From UBA6215 sp964484255 (GTDB lineage: Bacteria > Omnitrophota > Gorgyraeia > Pluralincolimonadales > Pluralincolimonadaceae), in NCBI GenBank assembly GCA_964484255.1, contig CAZAEH010000001.1, positions 70,238 through 134,237 on the forward strand: 64,000 bases of DNA, written 5' to 3'. Under the pieces are notes generated by a model. It saw nothing but the letters and a program-made list of their open reading frames with translations, ran no database searches and was not told the origin of the DNA. The position numbers and the translations under genes were made by a program. Position 1 is the stretch's first letter. Each line of letters starts with the position of its first letter. Below, piece by piece: positions 32,144-40,623 of the stretch.

Positions 32144-33379
32144 TTATGCGTTCATAAATATCCTCTGCAAGACAAGGCAGGCAGAGCCCATGGAAACCGC
32201 ATTGTGCCCAAGCCTTGCAGGGACTATCCTCAGGTTCCTGATATTCTCCTCCCTCGACCAGGAATGGATCGTCCTCTTCACGGAATCCATGAGGACCGAT
32301 CCGGCCTGTTCGACCCCGCCGCCTATGACAACGACTTCCGGGTTAAGGAGGTTGACCAGGAACGCTATCTTCTTTCCCAACTGCTTTCCGGCATTTTCAA
32401 GAAGCTCCATAGCCAATTTGTCTCCAGCCTTGGATGCTTCTATCGCAGTGCCTAAATTTATTTTTCCCGGATCCCCCCCGGCTAATTCGAATATCCGCGA
32501 CTTGGAACCCCTGTTAAAAGCTTCCCTGGCAGAATATGCCACACCGAGGTCTATCTCCCACGTACCGAGGTTCAAAGACTCCGTGCGTCTTGACCCGGAA
32601 TCGGATTCGGCAGCGTTAAATATGCCTACCTCTCCGGCTGAACCATTAGAGCCCCGGTATATCTGCCCGTTTATTATAAGTCCGCAACCTACGCCTGTAT
32701 ACATATATATCATATCGTTTATATCGGACTCGAAACCGAACCAGCGCTCTCCGAAAACGGCGCAAGCGGCATCGTGCTCGACAAGAGTGGGGATATCGAA
32801 TTCTTTCTCGAATATGTCCTTTAAAGATACGCCGGATATTGATACCATGGATAGCCCCATTGCTCCCAACCATCTTATCGTCTGGCCTTCCACGTCTATT
32901 ACCCCCGGTACCCCTATCCCGAGGCCTTTTACCTTGTCAGGCTCTATCTTGGATTTATTGAGTACTTCTTCGACGGTCTCCACGAGCTTGTCTATTATCG
33001 CCTCGCTGTTATCTGCCGGCCTGTCTTTTTTAACCTCGCAAATTACCTGCATCTTCGGGTCCACGAGAATGCCGACGATGTTCAGCGCGGTCAAGCCTAC
33101 CCCTATTATGTAGCCGAACTTGGGATTGAGCTCAACAAGCGTCGGGCGCCTTCCTCCCGTAGAAACGTCAAAACCCTTCTCCACCACAAGGCCGTTGGCT
33201 ATGAACTCGTTTATGTAATTGGAGATCGTTACGATATTGAGGCCTGTTTGCCTCGATATCTCGGTACGCGATATGGGCCCGTGCTTTACCACGAGCTCAA
33301 GTATTGACAGGTTCTTCCTCTGCTTATCGGAAAGGACCCTGTCGATTGCCAATGCATTCTTGGTACTCGAATTTCTCAT
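32144..33379 (-). CDS. ROK family transcriptional regulator
   Basis: 411 residues. A winged helix-turn-helix (about 22-75, ISRTEISRQTGLNIVTISNYI) precedes a ROK sugar-sensing domain (LGIGVPGVIDVEGQTIRW, IGGGVEQAG). The catalytic Asp-x-Gly-x-Thr of ROK kinases is replaced by GVGLTAL, and the Cys-rich zinc loop is absent (GSAGEVGIFN then Ser/Asp/Arg). It is therefore a regulator and not a kinase. It probably represses the surrounding sugar-utilisation genes in response to a sugar or sugar phosphate. It lies inside the unit it is likely to control. Confidence 0.88.
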   Translation of the reverse strand: MRNSSTKNALAIDRVLSDKQRKNLSILELVVKHGPISRTEISRQTGLNIVTISNYINEFIANGLVVEKGFDVSTGGRRPTLVELNPKFGYIIGVGLTALNIVGILVDPKMQVICEVKKDRPADNSEAIIDKLVETVEEVLNKSKIEPDKVKGLGIGVPGVIDVEGQTIRWLGAMGLSMVSISGVSLKDIFEKEFDIPTLVEHDAACAVFGERWFGFESDINDMIYMYTGVGCGLIINGQIYRGSNGSAGEVGIFNAAESDSGSRRTESLNLGTWEIDLGVAYSAREAFNRGSKSRIFELAGGDPGKINLGTAIEASKAGDKLAMELLENAGKQLGKKIAFLVNLLNPEVVVIGGGVEQAGSVLMDSVKRTIHSWSREENIRNLRIVPARLGHNAVSMGSACLVLQRIFMNA

Positions 33380-33391
33380 ATTGCCGGCCCC

Positions 33392-35326
33392 TTATTCAAA
33401 AAAATTCTCGTTCAACAATCTCTCTGTCTTAACGGCAATAGGATCCTTGCGGAACCTTTGCCTTATCGCCCCATTATTCAGGTAGTTATCTATTGAAGGT
33501 AATATCATGCCCTGATCAAGGGCGAGGTATTTATACGATACCTTCCCGCTCTTGACATTAACGGAGTCGTACAACCCGTATTCCCCGTACATATTAAAAT
33601 AAAAAAGCATCCTTCTTATGTTCGATATCGCCTCTTCAGGGACAAACGCAAGGGAAAGGAAAACGACATGCGGCGTGATAACACCTTCATCCTTATAGCC
33701 CTTGAAGCCTATGCCCGCTACGCCGTACTCCGTGTAGCCTCCGTAATTTCCGTCAGGTGTGGAACACGGGGAAAATCCCCAAGCTTTATAACCCTTTTTA
33801 TCCGCAAAAGCTATATGGGCGCGTGCGCCTTTCAGGTCATTAAGGCCAAGTCCTTTGGGTGCCAGCTCCTTCTCCTCCACCATAAGAGAAGGCATAAGGA
33901 ACTCGAAAAGGCTCCCTCCCCAGCTCGGGACGATCTTTTCCCCCTCATAAATGTAATATCCCTGGAAATACTCTACCCTGTCTTTTTTGACCATCTTCCC
34001 TTCCGGCTTCTGGGACTGCCAATCTACTTCGGGCGGGAACGTCCTGGCCATCTTATACCAGTGCTCCTTCGGGACATCGCCCTTTCCGATAGCTATAAGG
34101 CTGGTAAACCTGGCCTCACCGTTAAGCTGACCGTAGTTATATGGCGAATATTTCCCTGTATCCCTGTCGTAACCAAGGTTCAACTGCCCCAGTTCCTTGT
34201 TGTAGAGAGCGGAAAAATCCATTTCCTTTAATATAGAAGAGCAGCGCCGGCCAAGTTCCTTCTCAAAAGCCTGCCTTGCTATCACAAGGCCCCCGGCAAG
34301 CCAACCGTTATCCACGGACGAGATATACCTGCGGGTTACATGAAGGTTAGTGGTGGAATGGTAATTGTCCCATAAGCCGTGCCAACGGGGCATCTTCTCG
34401 ATGATATCAAGTGTATCGGATATACGCTTGACAGCATCTTCGCGCGTGATAAACCCGAGGTCAAAAGCGGAAACTACATTTATGAAATACAGGCCGGTAT
34501 TCGTCGGGGAAGTGTAATCACCCACCTGCCTTTCCGGCGCCATACCTATCCAATCAAGCGGAAGGTGGCTTCTCTTGTCCACAACATTATCGAAAAAACC
34601 CCACGTATCCTTTGCTATACCCATAAGCATTTCTCTGTCCGCGCTGGTCAATAATACCTGCCTGCGCTCATCATCCGTCACCTTACCCGGATAGCGGTTG
34701 ATATTATCCTTCAAACCGCTGAAAAAAAGCTCCTGTCCCCCGTAGAAGGCTATGTCGTCCAGGTATATCTTGCCGCTTATCACATTAGGTTCGCCCTTGA
34801 ACAGAAAGGTAAGCCTTGCAAGTTTATTAAGGTCAACCGACGGAAATCTGTCCATAGGGACCTTTATCTCCTGCCAGTCCGTTGTGGCCTTGACCATCGG
34901 GGAAATATCCGTCTGCTTGCTTGCGCCGTAAGAATCTTCCAGGGCTATCCACAACTTTTCGGAACCTTCGGCACCTTTCATCCAAAATGATATGCCATTT
35001 GCCGCGCTTATATCTATATCGTTAAGGCCTGTAGACCAGGAAGCCTGGTCGCCTTTTGGAATATAGAACTCCAGTTCCAGTGAATAACCTTTTTCCCCGT
35101 GCCTTACCTTATTGCTGTACGCAGCCTGCAGGAAAGCCGGTTTTTTACACTCGAGGGAAGGGGCGCCGTCTATCTCGTTAGGGTCCTTACCGTCGTTAAA
35201 ATGATCTATCACCTTGATATCGGATCCGGCGGGTATCCTGGCACAGGCGCTATCCTGGGCCTTGCATGGAAAGGGAAAAATGCAGAAAACAAAAATAACC
35301 GTAAATATATGACGCAAAGATACCAT
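33392..35326 (-). CDS. Exported GH144-like (DUF3131/glucoamylase-type) glucanase with CIA30-like N-terminus
   Basis: 644 residues. A signal peptide (about 1-23) leads to a CIA30/CBM11-like domain (about 35-192; IKVIDHFNDGKDPNEIDG to IYLDDIAFY). The catalytic (alpha/alpha)6 part begins with SPTNTGLYFINVVSAFDLGF and DNYHSTTNLHVTRRYISSVD, and near the end has FSPCSTPDGNYGGYTEYG. These patterns occur in GH144 endo-beta-1,2-glucanases and in glycoamylase-like domains of cyclic beta-glucan synthases. The likely role is cutting beta-glucan outside the cytoplasm for uptake and GH94 phosphorolysis. The specific linkage is inferred. Confidence 0.8.
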   Translation of the reverse strand: MVSLRHIFTVIFVFCIFPFPCKAQDSACARIPAGSDIKVIDHFNDGKDPNEIDGAPSLECKKPAFLQAAYSNKVRHGEKGYSLELEFYIPKGDQASWSTGLNDIDISAANGISFWMKGAEGSEKLWIALEDSYGASKQTDISPMVKATTDWQEIKVPMDRFPSVDLNKLARLTFLFKGEPNVISGKIYLDDIAFYGGQELFFSGLKDNINRYPGKVTDDERRQVLLTSADREMLMGIAKDTWGFFDNVVDKRSHLPLDWIGMAPERQVGDYTSPTNTGLYFINVVSAFDLGFITREDAVKRISDTLDIIEKMPRWHGLWDNYHSTTNLHVTRRYISSVDNGWLAGGLVIARQAFEKELGRRCSSILKEMDFSALYNKELGQLNLGYDRDTGKYSPYNYGQLNGEARFTSLIAIGKGDVPKEHWYKMARTFPPEVDWQSQKPEGKMVKKDRVEYFQGYYIYEGEKIVPSWGGSLFEFLMPSLMVEEKELAPKGLGLNDLKGARAHIAFADKKGYKAWGFSPCSTPDGNYGGYTEYGVAGIGFKGYKDEGVITPHVVFLSLAFVPEEAISNIRRMLFYFNMYGEYGLYDSVNVKSGKVSYKYLALDQGMILPSIDNYLNNGAIRQRFRKDPIAVKTERLLNENFFE

Positions 35327-35330
35327 GATA

Positions 35331-37748
35331 TTATCCCAGATTGATCTTCAGGAGCACCGGACCTTCGTCGCTGTGCTTGAAGGGTATTATGGCCTCGCCG
35401 GACTTGTAGGAAAACTCGAGTTTCTTGCCGTCGGCGAATACTTGCTTGGGCTTCTTTTTAAAAGCAACCGTCAACTCACCTTCCGACCTCGGGTAACCGT
35501 GAAGTTCCATGTATACGGAACCGCCTTTTTCGAAAGCGCTCAAGACCTGCGATGTAGAAAAGATCATCCTGGCATCCGCTGCGCGGGAACCCTGGACAGG
35601 AACGCCTACAGGTATAAGCAACCCGCTCAAGGGCGCTACCGTCATCTCCTTCCCGTAAGGCATCTTCTTCTCTGTCCCGGAAACGGGATCGGCATAAGTT
35701 ATATATCCGGATTCGGGCGTCCTGTAATAATTCGCTATGAAAAGAAAGGCGTGCCCGTTTCCGAAAAACTCCTGTACAGTAAGCCTGCCGTTGGTCGACA
35801 GCGCATTCCCCCTGATATCGTCCATCTTCAGGATACGCGAATAGGCCTCTATATTTTCCTGTACCGAATACCCGAACGCTGTCCCAAGCACCAAGGCCCA
35901 GCCGCTGCCGAAATGCTTTACAAAACCGCAAACGCTGTCATCGGCAAGGAGCGCTACCGGCTCGGCGGTCGACTCGTTGAAGACCTGCACCGGATTCAAT
36001 ACTGCCATCTCTTTCACATCAAAAAATTCTATGGTGGGCATGCGCGGGGATACCTCTTGCGCCTCCCCGATCTTGAGCGACTGCTTGATTATCTCACACG
36101 GTCTCATGGAAAGGTCATACTTCGGGACCCTTGGCAATATAACAAGATGTCCTCCCCCCAAAACGTAATTAGAAAGGACCTTCTGGGATTCGGCGTCCAT
36201 ATATTCCAGCGACATGACCCAAGCCTGCTTATATTCCGACAGGTCCTTTGTTTTGACCAGCTCAAGGTCAAGTATGTCATAATCGCAATTGAGCATTTTA
36301 AGGACCTTGGCCATCCCCTCATAGAGTATATTATCTCTTATAGCCTTAGGGTTATAACTGAGTCCGATCTTTGGAAGATCGTACGAATCGACCAGTTCTG
36401 TACAATAATACGGCTTGTAAAAGAGCAGGGCCACTTTGGATCTCGCCTTCGCCTTACAGGTGAGTGTCCCGAAGGTCGATGCAAGTTTCCCGAACCTGCG
36501 TATTACCGGATAGAGCGGCGACTCCCTTCCTTCCCAATCCAGGGGGGTCTGCCAATAAAAGGTCGGCCCGACGGCGGATTTGCCTTTCGGGTTCTTGCCC
36601 TGGGAGAACATGTAAAAATTCATGCCTGCGGCGCCGTAAGCCATGGACGACCTGTAGAACAGTTCGAGTTCATCCGGATACGTAACGACGTTATGCTCCC
36701 TGGTCCCCGCCTGCATTTCCGCTACAAATACGGGGCCCTTATTACCCTGCATGGCGCGGGCAAACTGCTGGATAATGGATACATCATGGAAATTCCTGTA
36801 AGAGACATTCTCAGGTATATGGTCTACGGCCAACATTATCTTAGGATAGAGTTTGGCTACGTCCTGGTACATGGTTATATTCAGAGGAAACTCCACGGAA
36901 CGACCCCATACCCATCCGGGAAGATTGTGCGTGAAAGGTACGGTAACCCCCCTCCTGGAAGCTTCTTTGCTGAGGTATTCAAGATATATGGCATAATAAA
37001 AGCGCCAAAACATGTGCCAATCTATGTCAGCAGCCAGTTCGGAAAGCTTGGATATGCTGCCTGAGGGCGCCGCGGCAGAAGAAAAACTCTTATACTTAGT
37101 CTTGTATATTGCATTGAGCCTGTTGATCTTCTTGTATTTATCGGAAAGGAATTTCCTGTAATAATCCAGAGCTACGGGATTATAATCGGCTTCCTTGTCC
37201 AGCCATGTAAATACACCTATCTCATTGCAAACCTGCATTGCGATTATTATACCGTTGGGTTTATTTATGCAGTTATTCCTGACTATCTCAAGAACCCTGT
37301 CATACCAGAGCTTCGCGTACTTAAGGTAAACAGGATGCATCAGGGTAACACGAGCGTGCCCGAACGGCTTTCCTTCCTTGTTCAGTGAAAGTATCTCGGG
37401 GTGCGTGGAAAGAAGCCACTGCGGTAATCCGTGGTCCATGTATTCCGCCAGAATATACGGACCCGGCTTGACTATAAGCTGAAGGCCGTTCTTCTTGCAT
37501 AACTCGATAAAGCCGAGAAGGTTCCTTTGTGGATTGGTGTGCCCGGAAAAATCGAACTTTCCCTCTTCATACTCATGCCAATCCCACGGAATATACGTAC
37601 TTACCGTATTAAGATTGGCAGCTTTGGCCTTTTTAAGGTGGGACGGCCAGTTCTCGGGTTTTATCCTGAAATAATGTATCTCACCCGAATAGATATAGGT
37701 ATCTTCCTGGCCCAGTTTGAAGCTGTTTTCGGTGAACTTAAAATCCAT
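35331..37748 (-). CDS. GH35 beta-galactosidase (cytoplasmic)
   Basis: 805 residues with no signal peptide. The start reads YIYSGEIHYFRI, the GH35 hallmark, and PGPYILAEY matches the substrate loop. The acid/base Glu176 is in QVCNEIG and the nucleophile Glu344 in VFVAEMQAG. The C-terminal half has beta-rich domains. It releases beta-linked galactose from short oligosaccharides; some members act on beta-1,3-galactosides or beta-glucosamine. It follows the CIA30-like lipoprotein gene by 6 bases and precedes the GH144-like gene by 4 bases, so all three are co-expressed. Confidence 0.87.
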   Translation of the reverse strand: MDFKFTENSFKLGQEDTYIYSGEIHYFRIKPENWPSHLKKAKAANLNTVSTYIPWDWHEYEEGKFDFSGHTNPQRNLLGFIELCKKNGLQLIVKPGPYILAEYMDHGLPQWLLSTHPEILSLNKEGKPFGHARVTLMHPVYLKYAKLWYDRVLEIVRNNCINKPNGIIIAMQVCNEIGVFTWLDKEADYNPVALDYYRKFLSDKYKKINRLNAIYKTKYKSFSSAAAPSGSISKLSELAADIDWHMFWRFYYAIYLEYLSKEASRRGVTVPFTHNLPGWVWGRSVEFPLNITMYQDVAKLYPKIMLAVDHIPENVSYRNFHDVSIIQQFARAMQGNKGPVFVAEMQAGTREHNVVTYPDELELFYRSSMAYGAAGMNFYMFSQGKNPKGKSAVGPTFYWQTPLDWEGRESPLYPVIRRFGKLASTFGTLTCKAKARSKVALLFYKPYYCTELVDSYDLPKIGLSYNPKAIRDNILYEGMAKVLKMLNCDYDILDLELVKTKDLSEYKQAWVMSLEYMDAESQKVLSNYVLGGGHLVILPRVPKYDLSMRPCEIIKQSLKIGEAQEVSPRMPTIEFFDVKEMAVLNPVQVFNESTAEPVALLADDSVCGFVKHFGSGWALVLGTAFGYSVQENIEAYSRILKMDDIRGNALSTNGRLTVQEFFGNGHAFLFIANYYRTPESGYITYADPVSGTEKKMPYGKEMTVAPLSGLLIPVGVPVQGSRAADARMIFSTSQVLSAFEKGGSVYMELHGYPRSEGELTVAFKKKPKQVFADGKKLEFSYKSGEAIIPFKHSDEGPVLLKINLG

Positions 37749-37754
37749 TATGGC

Positions 37755-38435
37755 TTAGTCTCTCGCAAAACCTATGTTATCCAAATAGATGGCGCCGGTT
37801 TTCGGCCTTGAGACAGAATCCTCGAAGACAACAGTGAACTCGGTCAGCTTACTAAAATCATTCATGCCCTGGAAACTCGAAAAAGGGACCTCTATCGGAG
37901 CCCAGGTACCGCTTATCTGGGTAATATACGCCTTGCCCGTCTCTCCTTGGGCATTCTTAAGTTCTATCTTTACCTTCTGCGGATATCCTTTGGCATCATC
38001 GCCTTTTATATACATTACCAGCTTATCATAGGCCGAAGCGTCAATATCTTTCAATTTCATCCAAAATCCATTATATGCAGGGTTTGGCGAATCCACGTCA
38101 TAATCCAGTTCCAGGCAAAAACCGTCTTTCCCGTATTTCTGGTCCGGATTAAGGGTCATCCTGGCACCTTGGGTCGTATCCCCGGGGTCTTTGTCCCAGG
38201 AACCAAAATCCCCTCCTATATTGTTAGGTTTGGTCCCTGAATCAAAATCGGATATTATTATTTCCTTACGGACCTCTTCGCAAACTACTTCAGGGATCTC
38301 TTCTCGAACTTCGGGTTTCGGAACTTCTATAGGCGCTGCGGGTTCAGGAGCGGGTGCTTCGGGCTTTTTTTGCGAACAGCCGATAACGGCCAGGGAAAGC
38401 ACTAAGGCGCTAAGGACAAAAAAGCTTCTCCTCAT
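37755..38435 (-). CDS. CIA30/CBM11-like carbohydrate-binding lipoprotein
   Basis: 226 residues. The lipobox AVIGC gives a lipidated Cys20. A Pro/Ala/Glu-rich linker (about 23-58) extends a CIA30-like sandwich (60-225) with SDFDSGTKPNNIGGDFGSW and DSPNPAYNGFWMKL, nearly matching the secreted paralogue at 27779-28360. It would sit on the outer or inner membrane surface and hold glycan near the cell. It is the first gene after the promoter at 38501-38529 and heads the GH35/GH144/ROK/GH94 unit. Confidence 0.82.
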   Translation of the reverse strand: MRRSFFVLSALVLSLAVIGCSQKKPEAPAPEPAAPIEVPKPEVREEIPEVVCEEVRKEIIISDFDSGTKPNNIGGDFGSWDKDPGDTTQGARMTLNPDQKYGKDGFCLELDYDVDSPNPAYNGFWMKLKDIDASAYDKLVMYIKGDDAKGYPQKVKIELKNAQGETGKAYITQISGTWAPIEVPFSSFQGMNDFSKLTEFTVVFEDSVSRPKTGAIYLDNIGFARD

Positions 38436-38500
38436 AGATCTTTCGCTCCTTTTTTGCTACGATTTCAAAAATATGGCTAACTTACAAAAATCTTTTTACG

Positions 38501-38529
38501 ATTATATTATAAAACCTTATTAAAGTCAA
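38501..38529 (-). promoter_or_regulatory. Promoter of the GH35/GH144/GH94 unit
   Basis: On the minus strand, TTGACT (38524-38529), a 17-base spacer and TATAAT (38501-38506). The leader to the ATG at 38435 is about 60 bases and carries AAAAAGGAG before the start. Confidence 0.85.
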
Positions 38530-38543
38530 CCTTAAAATAAGCT

Positions 38544-39272
38544 TTATTTCCCCTTTTCCAATTCATCGGTAAGTATTATAGCTTCCGCTATTTGCCGCAT
38601 GGTCTTGCGGAGGCTCATGGCCTGCTTCTGTATCCTCCTAAAAGCATCTTCCTCGCTAAGACCCTTACGCATAAGTATCCCTTTTGCCCTCTCCACGATC
38701 TTCCTGGTCTCGAGCTCTTCCTGGATTATCTTTGATTTTACCATCAGCTGGGCGTTCTCAATGGCCACCGCCGCCTGGTTCGCCACAGCGGTAAGAACAT
38801 TGGTCTCGGTCTTGGTGAACTTGTGGGGCGCGGAAGTATAGACATTCAATACGCCTATGACCTTTCCCTTGACGGACATGGGCACAGACAGAAGGGAGCA
38901 GATCTTCTCTTTTCTTGCTATCTCCCTGTTGATGTATCTTTCATCTTCGCGAACGTCGGAAGCGACTATAGGTTTTCCGTCCTTAGCCACCATCCCGGCG
39001 ATACCTTCGCCTATTTTTATGTTGGGCTTCTTATTGTATGCCTCACTTACGCTCTGGGTAGCGCGGATTACCAGTTCGCCTTTCTGCTCATCAACGAGCA
39101 TGAGCGAGCATATGTTGGAATCCATAAGCTCGGCAGTGACCATGACAATAAGCTTGAGTATGTCTTCAAGATAAAGGTTAGAGGTTATCGTCTGGCTTAT
39201 CTTGGAGAGGGCTTCTATGTGCCTCTCATAAGCCGACGGCTTCTGTGCCCTTGCCGCAGGTTTTCGCTTCAT
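38544..39272 (-). CDS. GAF-ANTAR domain RNA-binding regulator
   Basis: 242 residues. A GAF sensor domain (about 15-165; SLMLVDEQKGELVIRATQ, VGVLNVYTS-like core) is followed by a short coiled coil and an ANTAR domain (about 178-235; ERAKGILMRKGLSEEDAFRRI). ANTAR proteins such as NasR and AmiR bind leader RNA and prevent termination, often at nitrogen genes. The ATG overlaps the glutamine synthetase stop (39269-39272), so the two are coupled. It probably controls nitrogen genes post-initiation; its RNA targets were not identified here. The signal sensed by GAF is unknown. Confidence 0.86.
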   Translation of the reverse strand: MKRKPAARAQKPSAYERHIEALSKISQTITSNLYLEDILKLIVMVTAELMDSNICSLMLVDEQKGELVIRATQSVSEAYNKKPNIKIGEGIAGMVAKDGKPIVASDVREDERYINREIARKEKICSLLSVPMSVKGKVIGVLNVYTSAPHKFTKTETNVLTAVANQAAVAIENAQLMVKSKIIQEELETRKIVERAKGILMRKGLSEEDAFRRIQKQAMSLRKTMRQIAEAIILTDELEKGK

Positions 39273-40609
39273 AGTATAGACAGGTACTCCTTTATTTCAT
39301 AGTCCGTAACCCGGGCCCTGTATTTGTCCCACTCTATCTTCTTGTTCTCGATAAACGTGGTAAAGGCATGGTCCCCGAGAGCTTTCTTTACGACAGAACT
39401 CTTCTCGGTCTCGAGGATAGCCTCATACAAATCACCCGGGAGCGGACGTATTCCCCTCTTGGCCCTCTCGTCCGGAGTGAGCTCAAAAACATTCTCTTCT
39501 GTAGGGGGGATCAATTCATAGTTCTTTTCGATACCTTCAAGCCCGGCGGCAAGCATCACGCTGAAGGCAAGATACGGATTGCAGGCCGGGTCCGGCGAAC
39601 GGTACTCCACGCGCGTTGCCTTTTCTTTCCCAACCTTGTATTCAGGTATCCTGACAAGCGTGGAACGGTTCTTCTTCGCCCAAGCTATATAAACAGGTGC
39701 TTCATAACCCGGCACAAGCCTCTTGTATGAATTGACCCATTGGCTTGTAACCGCAGTTATCTCGCGCGAATGTTTGAGAAGTCCCGCGATATAGGACTTG
39801 GCGATCTTAGAAAGATGGAATTTATCCTTGGCGTCAAAGAAGGCGTTCTTGTCTCCCTTGAACAACGACTGGTGGACATGCATACCGGAACCGTTCATGC
39901 CAAAAACGGGTTTCGGCATAAAGGTCGCATATACGCCAAAACGTTGGGCAACTTCCTTTACTACTACACGGTAAGTCATGGCGGCATCGGCCATAGTCAG
40001 GGCATCGGTATACCTGAGGTCTATCTCATGCTGGCTGGGAGATACCTCGTGATGGCTGTATTCCACGCCGATCCCCATCGCCTCAAGCATCAGAACGGTA
40101 TCGCGCCTCAGGTCGGCGGCCGGATCGGGCGGGATCAGGTCGAAATACCCGCCGGCATCGAGCGGTTCCGTCCCGTTGTTGTCCTTGAAATAAAAGAATT
40201 CCAGCTCCGGGCCCACGTAGAAGGTAAACCCAAGCTTTGCGGCGCGTTTCAGGTTCTGCTTGAGGATATACCTCGGGTCTCCGGTGAACGGGGTCCCGTC
40301 AGGCCTGACAATATCGCAAAACATCCTGGCAACCGCAAACTCATCCTTCGGTCTCCACGGAAGCAGGACAAAGGTGCTCGGATCGGGCCTGGCCATCATG
40401 TCCGACTCATCTATGCGCGCGAAACCTTCTATCGAAGAACCGTCAAAACCCATACCCTCTTCAAGGGCCCCTTCAAGTTCCTCGACGGTTATGGCGAAGG
40501 ATTTGACAAAACCCAGGATATCCGTGAACCAGAGCCTGATGAACTTCACGTTGGCCTCTTTGGCCATCTTCAACACATATTCCTTGTCCTTGACTATTCT
40601 TGCTGGCAT
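39269..40609 (-). CDS. glnA: Glutamine synthetase, class I (alpha-type, short form)
   Basis: 446 residues. It makes glutamine from glutamate, ammonia and ATP. The signatures GMGFDGSSIEGFARIDESDM, the ATP-site NGSGMHVHQS and AWAKKNRSTLVRIPEY are intact. Length and the missing adenylylation loop (ENVFELTPDERAK) match the GSI-alpha group, usually regulated by feedback or partner proteins and not by adenylylation. It is the smaller of two glutamine synthetases in the window. It lies 14 bases after nadE and overlaps the GAF-ANTAR gene. ATG at 40609 with AAGGAG upstream. Confidence 0.92.
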   Translation of the reverse strand: MPARIVKDKEYVLKMAKEANVKFIRLWFTDILGFVKSFAITVEELEGALEEGMGFDGSSIEGFARIDESDMMARPDPSTFVLLPWRPKDEFAVARMFCDIVRPDGTPFTGDPRYILKQNLKRAAKLGFTFYVGPELEFFYFKDNNGTEPLDAGGYFDLIPPDPAADLRRDTVLMLEAMGIGVEYSHHEVSPSQHEIDLRYTDALTMADAAMTYRVVVKEVAQRFGVYATFMPKPVFGMNGSGMHVHQSLFKGDKNAFFDAKDKFHLSKIAKSYIAGLLKHSREITAVTSQWVNSYKRLVPGYEAPVYIAWAKKNRSTLVRIPEYKVGKEKATRVEYRSPDPACNPYLAFSVMLAAGLEGIEKNYELIPPTEENVFELTPDERAKRGIRPLPGDLYEAILETEKSSVVKKALGDHAFTTFIENKKIEWDKYRARVTDYEIKEYLSIL

Positions 40610-40623
40610 TTTACGTCTCCTTT

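Noticed and set aside
35325..37064. Long open frame on the plus strand opposite the GH35 gene (579 codons)
   Set aside because: It is the antisense shadow of a gene with clear catalytic motifs; it has no ribosome site and the product shows no known pattern.
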